Shown: piece after piece, positions 15,898-22,605 of the stretch
How the letters are laid out: every line of letters starts with the position of its first letter
Numbering within the stretch: position 1 is the stretch's first letter
NCBI GenBank assembly: GCA_944388685.1
Contig: CALXJS010000021.1
Span: 1-26,182 of the forward strand
Source of the DNA: an uncultured Clostridia bacterium
GTDB lineage: Bacteria > Bacillota_A > Clostridia > TANB77 > CAG-508
Reading direction: 5' to 3'
Length of the DNA stretch: 26,182 bases
The notes under the pieces: generated by a model
Told to the model about the DNA's origin: nothing
What the model saw: only the letters and a program-made list of their open reading frames with translations
Databases searched by the model: none
Program-made: the position numbers and the translations under genes

Positions 15898-15938
15898 GTT
15901 AAGAAATCGGTTAAGAAAATAGTTAAGATTTCGTTAAA
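15898..15938 (-). promoter_or_regulatory. Four direct TTAAC boxes, candidate response-regulator site
   Basis: GTTAAg/a occurs on the plus strand at 15898, 15910, 15922 and 15933, reading as TTAAC direct repeats on the minus strand, 11-12 bp apart. OmpR/PhoP-type regulators typically bind tandem direct repeats with this spacing. One box lies 18 bp before TAGTAA and could act as or overlap the -35 of a promoter for the ABC genes. Confidence 0.6.
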
Positions 15939-15940
15939 AT

Positions 15941-16615
15941 TTATTCGTGAATTTTAAATCCAATTCCCCACACAGATTCAATATATTCTTCTTCTGTGAC
16001 TTGTCTAATTTTCTTTCGAATATTACTAATATGTACCTTCAAAGAGTTTTCGTCACAGTCTAATGTGTCATTACTTATAAGTTCTAATAATTTTGATTTT
16101 GTTACTACTTGTTTTGGATTTAATAACAATTGTTTTAAAATGGCAAATTCTGTTTTTGTTAAATATATTTGCTGGTTTTCGATACATACTGTATGATTTT
16201 CTAGATTTAACACCATCTGTTTATACTTTAATTTTCTATTTTTTGTATTTTCTTTTTTACCTTTAAGCATTCTGAATTGTACTTGTATTCTAGCCAATAA
16301 TTCTTCTGTTGAAAATGGTTTTGTAAGATAATCATTTGCACCACTTAATAAAACATTGACTTTATCTTCTAAAGAAATTTTTGCACTCATGACAATAATG
16401 GGAATATCTTTTACTTGTTTTATAATTTCTTCTCCATTTAATCCTGGCAACATTAGGTCTAATAAAATTAGATCTACGGTTTCCTTTTCTAAAATCATTA
16501 AAGCTTCTGTTCCTGAATAACTGTCTAGTACTGTATAGTTTTCTTTTTCTAATACTTCTTTTATATAATTATGAATATCTGTATTATCTTCTACAATTAA
16601 TATGGTTCGCATCAT
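15941..16615 (-). CDS. OmpR-family response regulator
   Basis: The 224-residue regulator has an N-terminal receiver domain (acidic pair at Glu9/Asp10, phospho-acceptor Asp53 in LLDLMLPG, MSAK with Ser76, and Lys98 in LTKPF) and a C-terminal winged-helix DNA-binding domain (about 128-224) ending in VWGIGFKI. The open frame extends 11 codons further, to 16648. However, AAGGAG is placed 7 nt before ATG 16615, and the receiver domain begins right there, so 16615 is preferred. It is the first gene of the regulator, ABC ATPase, permease and kinase series. It most likely controls the ABC genes through the TTAAC boxes just downstream. Confidence 0.93.
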   Translation of the reverse strand: MMRTILIVEDNTDIHNYIKEVLEKENYTVLDSYSGTEALMILEKETVDLILLDLMLPGLNGEEIIKQVKDIPIIVMSAKISLEDKVNVLLSGANDYLTKPFSTEELLARIQVQFRMLKGKKENTKNRKLKYKQMVLNLENHTVCIENQQIYLTKTEFAILKQLLLNPKQVVTKSKLLELISNDTLDCDENSLKVHISNIRKKIRQVTEEEYIESVWGIGFKIHE

Positions 16616-16711
16616 ATCGTATCTCCTTACTTTTTCTAATCTTATCATAACTCGCTTTAATATACAAATAAAAAACTATATTTCCGACAACACATTATGA
16701 ACCAAAAATAA

Positions 16712-16782
16712 ATTTTGAAGGTGACCTCAATGTCTTTACAATTGTACCCCTTAACTTAATGACATTATGATCACCTCAAAAT
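16712..16782. repeat. Imperfect inverted repeat downstream of yitT
   Basis: Arms 16712-16734 and 16761-16782 match as ATTTTGA(A)GGTGA...AATGTC in opposite orientation, around a 26-bp centre holding the small palindrome TACAATTGTA. On the minus strand the second arm runs into a T-rich stretch, so it can act as a terminator for yitT, which stops at 16802. An operator role for the response regulator gene is the alternative. Confidence 0.55.
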
Positions 16783-16801
16783 CTACCTAAAATACTTTTT
16801 T

Positions 16802-17662
16802 CTATTCATTCTTAAAGCCTAACCCTAGCACTTCTCTTGAATTGGTTATAATCACAAAGCCTTTTTTATCAATTTTCCTTATGATTTGTATGGTATGTCC
16901 TACATCTTTTCTTGTAACAGCACACATCAAAATTAATTTATCAGAATTAGTATACATTCCTTTTCCATAAATGCCTGTCGTTCCTCTTCCAATTTGTTTT
17001 CCAATTTCTTTTGCAATTTCTTCTGCCTTGTCAGAAACAATATAAATTAGCTTTGTAAAATAGATACCTTCAAATAATATATCAATGATTTTCCCCATTA
17101 AATAAATAGCAATTGCTGAATATAACCCAATTTCAATTTCTTTTAAGAAAATCATATTTAAAGCCACAATTCCAATGTCTATCAAAAAAATAATCTCTCC
17201 TACCTTAATTGTTGGTTTATAAATTTTGGCTATATAACTAAATAGATCTGTTCCTCCTGTTGAACTATTTACTTTTAATAAAATAGCTGTACCTACTCCC
17301 ATTAAAATTCCACCATAAATACAAGCCAAAAATTTATCACTTGTTAATGGTGTTACCTTATCTAATATATCTATAAATACAGATAGACAAACAGTTCCTA
17401 AAATTGATTTCATAAAAAATGTTTTTCCTATTTTTAATATAGACATTAAAAATAATGGGATATTTATAATTAGCATACTAATTCCCATTGGCAAGCTTAA
17501 TAAATAATATGTTATTGTTGCAACCCCTGCTACGCCTCCAGAAGAAAGTTTATTGGGTAATAAAAATAAGGATACCGCTACTGCAATAATAAATGCACCT
17601 AAAATTGTTCCTAATACTTCTATCACTGTTTTTTTTATTTGGATTTTTTCTTTTCCGCTCAT
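16802..17662 (-). CDS. YitT family membrane protein (DUF161-DUF2179)
   Basis: This 286-residue protein has about five or six hydrophobic helices (first two thirds) with the typical LPNKLSSGGVAGVATI and VNSSTGGTDL segments. A cytosolic DUF2179 domain follows (about residues 210-286), containing GRGTTGIYGKGMYTN. The function of the family is not established. The frame is open to a GTG at 17674, but AAAGGTGA stands 8 nt before ATG 17662, which is taken as the start. Palindrome C lies directly upstream of the gene. Confidence 0.9.
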   Translation of the reverse strand: MSGKEKIQIKKTVIEVLGTILGAFIIAVAVSLFLLPNKLSSGGVAGVATITYYLLSLPMGISMLIINIPLFLMSILKIGKTFFMKSILGTVCLSVFIDILDKVTPLTSDKFLACIYGGILMGVGTAILLKVNSSTGGTDLFSYIAKIYKPTIKVGEIIFLIDIGIVALNMIFLKEIEIGLYSAIAIYLMGKIIDILFEGIYFTKLIYIVSDKAEEIAKEIGKQIGRGTTGIYGKGMYTNSDKLILMCAVTRKDVGHTIQIIRKIDKKGFVIITNSREVLGLGFKNE

Positions 17663-17736
17663 AATAAAAATCACCTTTATTACTATTATTGGTAAACGCA
17701 GGTGTTTTTATTCCCAATTAGTTTATTTAATTTATT

Positions 17737-17933
17737 ATTAAAGCCAAGTATATATATTATATTTTACTTATTAAATGGCTGACATTGTAGAATATACAAA
17801 TTCTAACATTATAAAGTAGGCACCTCTGAACCGCAAGTTTGAGATTCTCCTACTTGATAATGTAAGAATTTGTAATATTCTTACATTTGCACATTTAATT
17901 TCATAAAATATAATATATATACTTGGCTTTAAT
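17737..17933 (+). repeat. Palindromic element copy C (full length)
   Basis: Perfect 30-bp arms lie at 17737-17766 and 17904-17933. Inside, TTAAATGGC and ACATTTAAT pair loosely. A near-perfect stem then runs from GAATATAC...AACATTATAAAGTAGG (ending 17820) to CCTACTTGATAATGTAAG...ATATTC, around a 28-nt loop beginning CACCTCTGAACC. The whole element of about 197 bp could fold into one long hairpin. It sits between the Elp3-like gene (stop 17953) and yitT. Confidence 0.9.
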
Positions 17934-17952
17934 ACTTCTAATTTAATTCTAT

Positions 17953-19044
17953 TTATTTTTTGCTTAACTCTTTTTTCTCTTCTTCTTTTTCTTCATAAGC
18001 AAAATCTTTAAATGTTTTTGTCACTTCAATTTTAGATTTTCCTTGTTTAATGTTTTCATCTTGTTTTAAAACTAAATCCACATCATAGATTTCTTTTAGT
18101 TTTTTAACATTTTCTTTTTTATGTCCAATCACATTATTGGCATCGATTGGATTCACTTGTACTTCTACTTCTTTTACTTTAACATTTAATTTCTTGATTT
18201 TTCCAACAATCGCATCATACCACATAGCAGATTCTACTAATTGCCTAAATGCTGGATGATATGGTCCTGCAACCACTTCGCTTTTTTCTTTGCTAGGATC
18301 TGTGATTTCATCTGTGCTTTGTAATCCTACACGTATAATATCAATCTTTTTGTCTGCAAACATTCTAACCAATTCTTTACAAGTTTCAATGGCTTGTGGC
18401 AATGGTAATGGTTCGTAAGTTCCTTCTTTATATTCTTTTTCTAATTTCGTATTTTTTACCACTAATACTGGATAAATTCTTACCATTTTAGGTTTTAATT
18501 TTATCAATGCCTTTGCAGTATTGATTTCATCAATTCTAGTACTTTCTGGTAATCCCACCATCATTTGATGTCCCAGTTTAAAACCATAAAATCGGATTAA
18601 TTTTGATGCTTTTTTGACATCTGCAAATGTATGCCCTCTGTTAGCTCTGTTTAAAATATAATCATTTGAAGATTGTACCCCTAATTCAATGGTTTTTACT
18701 TTATATTTTCTTAGTCTTTTTAAAATGTCTTTATTGATACAATCTGGTCTTGTAGATATTCTTATACTTTCAACTTTTCCCTCTTTAATATATTCATAAG
18801 CCAATTCTAATAATTCATTTTGTAATGTTTCTTCTATTGCTGTAAAACTACCTCCAAAAAAGGCAATTTCAATTTGTGCTTCGTTATCTTTTATATTTTT
18901 TAGGTAATCATCTATTATTTTTTTTGCTTCTTCTTTTGTCATATTCTTTTTTTGACCACTAATGGATTTCTGATTGCAAAAAATACAATCATTTGGACAT
19001 CCTAAATGTGGTACAAATATCGGAATAATATATTGATGTTTCAT
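17953..19044 (-). CDS. Elp3-like radical SAM protein
   Basis: This 363-residue radical SAM enzyme has its cluster-binding motif C16-x3-C20-x2-C23 (GCPNDCIFCNQ) at the N-terminus. The SAM-binding GGSF follows at about 64-67, then RISTRPD and LGVQSSND, signatures of the Elp3/YhcC branch. The histone-acetyltransferase-like domain of true Elp3 is absent, and the C-terminus is a Lys/Glu-rich tail. The substrate is unknown; tRNA-modifying roles are known for relatives. It starts 15 bp after rnc, so the two are cotranscribed, an arrangement familiar from Clostridia. AGAGGT precedes the ATG. Confidence 0.85.
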   Translation of the reverse strand: MKHQYIIPIFVPHLGCPNDCIFCNQKSISGQKKNMTKEEAKKIIDDYLKNIKDNEAQIEIAFFGGSFTAIEETLQNELLELAYEYIKEGKVESIRISTRPDCINKDILKRLRKYKVKTIELGVQSSNDYILNRANRGHTFADVKKASKLIRFYGFKLGHQMMVGLPESTRIDEINTAKALIKLKPKMVRIYPVLVVKNTKLEKEYKEGTYEPLPLPQAIETCKELVRMFADKKIDIIRVGLQSTDEITDPSKEKSEVVAGPYHPAFRQLVESAMWYDAIVGKIKKLNVKVKEVEVQVNPIDANNVIGHKKENVKKLKEIYDVDLVLKQDENIKQGKSKIEVTKTFKDFAYEEKEEEKKELSKK

Positions 19045-19059
19045 AGATTTACCTCTTTT

Positions 19060-19734
19060 CTATTTTAAATTTTCTAATGCTTTTTTCGCAGCCTGCATTT
19101 CCGCTCCCTTTTTGCTTTTTCCAGAACCTTTTGCCAAAACCTTTCCGTTAAATCGAACTTGTGCTTCAAAGCTTTTATCATGGTCTGGTCCGCTTTCTTT
19201 TATAATCTCATATTCTATTTTAACATCTCCAGCTTCTTGTAATTTTTCTTGTAAAACCGTTTTATAATCTTTATCTCCTACATGTTGACTTGCTTCTTCT
19301 ATTGCTTCTTTTAAGTTTTTGATAATAAATGCATTTACTGGCTCTAAGCCACCATCTAAATACATAGCAGCAATTACAGCTTCTACACTGTCTGCCAATA
19401 TAGCTGGTCTTTTATTTCCGCCATTTATTTTTTCGGATTTTCCTAGTAATAGATAATCTCCAAAATGATGTTTTGTTGCTATTTTATATAAACTCTTTTC
19501 ACAAACAACCGTTGCTCTGACTTTTGTCATTTCTCCTTCTCGTAAGTTTGTGTAGTGCGTATATAAATACTGACTTGATAAAAATTCTAAAATGCTATCT
19601 CCTAAAAATTCTAGTTTTTCATTACTATCTATATGCCTTTCATATGCATAAGAAGTATGCGTTAATGCTGTTTTTAACAGTTCTTTGTTTTGAAAGGTAT
19701 ATCCTATTTCCTTTTCTATACTTTCTAAATTCAT
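19060..19734 (-). CDS. rnc: Ribonuclease III
   Basis: The 224-residue endonuclease cuts double-stranded RNA in rRNA maturation and mRNA turnover. The catalytic domain signature NEKLEFLGDSIL (38-49) supplies Glu42 and Asp46, and ADSVEAVIAAMYLDGG (114-129) supplies Asp115 and Glu118. All metal-binding residues are intact. A C-terminal dsRNA-binding domain (about 155-224) ends with GKSKKGAEMQAAKKAL. AGGAAGG lies about 13 nt before the ATG, a long but tolerable spacing. A promoter is present about 105 bp upstream. The long hairpins elsewhere in the window would be natural substrates if transcribed. Confidence 0.96.
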   Translation of the reverse strand: MNLESIEKEIGYTFQNKELLKTALTHTSYAYERHIDSNEKLEFLGDSILEFLSSQYLYTHYTNLREGEMTKVRATVVCEKSLYKIATKHHFGDYLLLGKSEKINGGNKRPAILADSVEAVIAAMYLDGGLEPVNAFIIKNLKEAIEEASQHVGDKDYKTVLQEKLQEAGDVKIEYEIIKESGPDHDKSFEAQVRFNGKVLAKGSGKSKKGAEMQAAKKALENLK

Positions 19735-19836
19735 ATTTGTTCGCGTTTCCTTCCTAAGTTAAGTCTAGTTTTCTATTTATGCTAACCTTATCATGCTCTT
19801 TCGTCGGCAATATTTTATTCTCAACTCTACGTCTCT

Positions 19837-19864
19837 ATTATATACTATTTTATGGATTTTGCAA
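19837..19864 (-). promoter_or_regulatory. Promoter of rnc
   Basis: On the minus strand, TTGCAA (19859-19864) and TATAAT (19837-19842) are 16 bp apart. Transcription would start about 95 nt before the rnc start codon. It is back to back with the rightward promoter at 19933. Confidence 0.6.
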
Positions 19865-19932
19865 GCAAATTAAGGATTTATTCATTTATTTTTAGAAATT
19901 TTTTCTACTTTGTTCTTTTTTGCATTTTTTTG

Positions 19933-19961
19933 TAGACAAGTTCATTTTGTTAGTGTATAAT
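19933..19961 (+). promoter_or_regulatory. Promoter of the cell-wall hydrolase gene
   Basis: TAGACA (19933-19938) and TATAAT (19956-19961) are 17 bp apart. The position shows that the ATG at 19920, the first in the open frame, lies upstream of the promoter and cannot be the start. The correct start is at 19998. Confidence 0.75.
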
Positions 19962-19997
19962 AGGGGTGTAGAATTTTATGAAAGTGAGGAAATAAAG

Positions 19998-21422
19998 ATG
20001 TTAGATGACAAAAATAACTTAATGAATAAACCACAAGATAACAGAAATTTGTCTGATGTTTTTAAAGAGTTGCAAGAAATTCGATATTCTGAGGCTAATC
20101 AAACAAATACTTCTACAAAGTCTAACGCTGAACCTAAAGTACATAAGCAACCTAGGCCAAAAGCAAAAGTTTCTTTTATTGAAAACAATGATGTATCTTT
20201 TGATAACAAAAGAGGTATAAAACTTTCTAACTTATTGATTGTTTTGGTTATTCTTGTTTTAGTCATTATTGCTATATTTCCTATGAATGTATTTTCTGTG
20301 GAAAATGAAACTGCTGAAGAAGAAACAGATGAGACTGTAGAAACAGCATCTATTCCTACTGATTTTGAAATAAATAGACGAGCATTAAATATGCAAAAGA
20401 TTATTTCTGAAAACTCAAGTTTTGAAAAAGTAAAAGAGCAAGTTTCTGAAGAAAGAGAAATCGAGTATGAAGTCCAAACCCAACAAAATCCGACACTTCC
20501 AAGAGGAGAACAAGTTACCATTCAAGAAGGTGTTATGGGTAAAGAGAATGTTTCTTTAGTAAAAACCTATGAAAATGGTGAATTTATAGAAGAAATCATT
20601 TTAGCAAAAGAAACTATTGAAGAACCAACACCTCAAATTTTGGATATTGGAACTTCAGATTTCTTAGCAGATTTAAATATACATATTGGAGATACAGTTT
20701 ATCTAAATAAAGATGCAACCTTAAGAAAAGAAGCTTCAGAAGACTCTGAAGAAGTTGCGGAAATTAAAAACTATATAGATGTTAAACTTCTTGAATTGCC
20801 AAATGAAGATTGGTGCAAAGTATCTTTTGATACGATTGAAGGATATTTGCCTACAAATGTATTAACTTCACCTACAAAAACACCAAGCATTATAGAGAAA
20901 AATAGAATTCAAAGAATTTTAATCAACGTTAATGTTGAAATGGAATTAAATAAATCCACTGGTCTAACATTAAAAGATTATCAAAAAATCTTTGAAGGCT
21001 TACCAAATGATACAACTGGAATTTTTGAAGAAAATGCAGAAGTCTTTTATAACATGGATAAGAAGTATAATGTAAATGGTATCTTTATCGCTTCTATTGC
21101 TATTCATGAAAGCGGTTGGGGTACATCACAAATTGCAGAAGATAAAAATAATTTATTTGGTTATGGTTCTTATGATGAAACACCTTATGAGTCTTCATAT
21201 GAATTTGATTCCTTTGCAGATGGTATTGAGACCGTAACAAAATCATTAGTAAAAAACTATTTGAATCCTGCAGGAACAAAAATCTATGATGGACAAACAG
21301 CTACTGCTTGGTATTATAATGGGCCTACCTTAGAGGGCGTTAACCAAAGATATGCAAGTGACCCAGATTGGCATACAAAAGTATATTCTTATATGGAAAT
21401 GTTATATAATAGACTTAGCTAA
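19998..21422 (+). CDS. Membrane-anchored cell-wall hydrolase (G5, SH3, glucosaminidase)
   Basis: The 474-residue protein starts at ATG 19998 behind GTGAGGA. A disordered cytoplasmic tail (1-70) is followed by one transmembrane helix (about 76-98, LSNLLIVLVILVLVIIAIF). Outside come an acidic linker, a G5 domain (about 152-219), an SH3-type domain (about 231-290, NKDATLRKEASEDSEEVAE...WCKVSF..IEGYL) and a C-terminal glucosaminidase domain (about 325-474). The catalytic glutamate is Glu371 in AIHESGWGTS. Such enzymes cleave N-acetylglucosamine bonds in peptidoglycan. The tethered layout keeps the enzyme at the membrane, which suits growth or division-linked wall remodelling. The next gene follows 12 bp later. 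Confidence 0.87.
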   Translation: MLDDKNNLMNKPQDNRNLSDVFKELQEIRYSEANQTNTSTKSNAEPKVHKQPRPKAKVSFIENNDVSFDNKRGIKLSNLLIVLVILVLVIIAIFPMNVFSVENETAEEETDETVETASIPTDFEINRRALNMQKIISENSSFEKVKEQVSEEREIEYEVQTQQNPTLPRGEQVTIQEGVMGKENVSLVKTYENGEFIEEIILAKETIEEPTPQILDIGTSDFLADLNIHIGDTVYLNKDATLRKEASEDSEEVAEIKNYIDVKLLELPNEDWCKVSFDTIEGYLPTNVLTSPTKTPSIIEKNRIQRILINVNVEMELNKSTGLTLKDYQKIFEGLPNDTTGIFEENAEVFYNMDKKYNVNGIFIASIAIHESGWGTSQIAEDKNNLFGYGSYDETPYESSYEFDSFADGIETVTKSLVKNYLNPAGTKIYDGQTATAWYYNGPTLEGVNQRYASDPDWHTKVYSYMEMLYNRLS

Positions 21423-21434
21423 AAAGGAGTCATT

Positions 21435-22271
21435 ATGAAAAAAGTTAAAATAAAACATCATAAAACTGTTTTTACAATTTTAATATTGATATTATGTGTA
21501 TTGTCATTTTTATATTATGATTTAATTTTTAAAGCAAGTTTTGCAAAAGATGAATTTTCTACTCAAATGGAAAAAGTTGCAGAACAAAACGAAAATCCAA
21601 TTTTTAAAATTCAAAAAATTATTATCTATAGCAGTGCAAATGCTATAGATACAAGTGAAAATGAGTCTTTGCAAGATTTGAGTATATTACAATATAGTGA
21701 TATTGCAATATATTTAGATAATACAAGTACAGTTTATGATATTACAAATGAGAATACAATAAAAAAATTATATATTGATAATATTAGTATATCTACAGGT
21801 TCAGATAAAGGTCATCAATATGTAAATTATAAAAATGCATTAGATTTTGCTAAATACAAAGAAATTGATGAAGCAAATAGTGATAAAATAGAATACAACA
21901 TTATTAACACAAATGATGAAAATAACAATACAGATTATGAAACACCAACTTTTTATACAGATTGTTCAAACCCTATCACTTTAGAATATATGAATGAAAA
22001 TATTGTTACCAATTATGCTGCCTCTTCTGATTCTAATACCATTTCTTTTAATGGAAAAGTATTGCAAGAAGCTGGTATTGATTTAAATGATGTTAATTAT
22101 AGTTTGAATTTTACCATTCATGTTGTTAATAATCTAAATGAAGAATTTATCTGTCCTGTAAGACTTCAAGTAGATTTAAGTGGAAATGATGGTGGTATTT
22201 ATAAAGGATATAAATATGATAATACAACCGTTTCAGGATATGAATATAATTTTATAAAAATTGTAAAATAA
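21435..22271 (+). CDS. Membrane-anchored extracytoplasmic protein, unknown function
   Basis: The 278-residue protein has a basic N-terminus and one hydrophobic helix (about 13-31, FTILILILCVLSFLYYDLI), so it is an exported, anchored protein. The outer part is rich in Asn, Asp, Ile and Tyr, looks beta-rich, and shows no motif I recognise. A late segment (SLNFTIHVVNNLNEEFICPVRL) looks like an Ig-like strand pattern. AAGGAG precedes the ATG. It is cotranscribed with the cell-wall hydrolase, so a surface or hydrolase-partner role is plausible but unproven. Its stop codon touches the left end of palindrome D. Confidence 0.8.
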   Translation: MKKVKIKHHKTVFTILILILCVLSFLYYDLIFKASFAKDEFSTQMEKVAEQNENPIFKIQKIIIYSSANAIDTSENESLQDLSILQYSDIAIYLDNTSTVYDITNENTIKKLYIDNISISTGSDKGHQYVNYKNALDFAKYKEIDEANSDKIEYNIINTNDENNNTDYETPTFYTDCSNPITLEYMNENIVTNYAASSDSNTISFNGKVLQEAGIDLNDVNYSLNFTIHVVNNLNEEFICPVRLQVDLSGNDGGIYKGYKYDNTTVSGYEYNFIKIVK

Positions 22272-22605
22272 TAGGGACATGTCAAATTGGTTCAAAATGA
22301 GTCTAAAGGAACATACTTAAATTAGTTTAATAAAAAATAATAAATCCAATATACTATTTATAAAATTTTATTTGTTAAATGGCTGGCGTTACAGAATATA
22401 CAAGTTCTAACATTATAAAGCAGGCACCTCTCAAAGCAAGTTTGAGATTCTCCTACTTGATAATGTAAGAACTTGTAATATTCTTCCACTAGCACATTTA
22501 ATTGCATAAAATTTTATAAATAGTATATTGGATTTTAATAATTATTCAATTAATATTTTAAACATTTCTTTTGGCTCATTTTGAACCAATTTAGCACGTC
22601 CCTAT
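22271..22605 (+). repeat. Palindromic element copy D nested in a larger palindrome
   Basis: The inner element (22342-22535) has perfect 30-bp arms (22342-22371, 22506-22535) and the conserved core. Its loop holds the small palindrome CTCAAA/TTTGAG. Around it, a second inverted repeat of 31 bp (22271-22301 and 22575-22605, ATAGGGAC...TTCAAAATGAG) differs at three positions only, all transitions. The sequence between outer and inner arms is also roughly complementary, so the full 335 bp can fold back on itself. It fills the gap between two convergent genes and may terminate both. No open frame of note lies within it. Confidence 0.88.

Noticed and set aside
14946..16615. Complete lantibiotic or bacteriocin biosynthesis cluster
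   Set aside because: Only regulator, kinase and ABC transporter genes are present. No precursor peptide or modification enzyme was found in the flanking DNA.
17737..17933. Integron attC site or IS200/IS605 insertion
   Set aside because: No integrase or Y1 transposase gene, no recombination core sites, and the copy-specific complementary arms do not fit attC or IS605 ends. A non-autonomous relative cannot be excluded.
17953..19044. True Elongator catalytic subunit
   Set aside because: The acetyltransferase-like domain is missing and the protein is too short. Only the radical SAM half is present.
19920..19997. N-terminal extension of the cell-wall hydrolase
   Set aside because: The promoter hexamers lie within this stretch, and GAGGA directs translation to ATG 19998.
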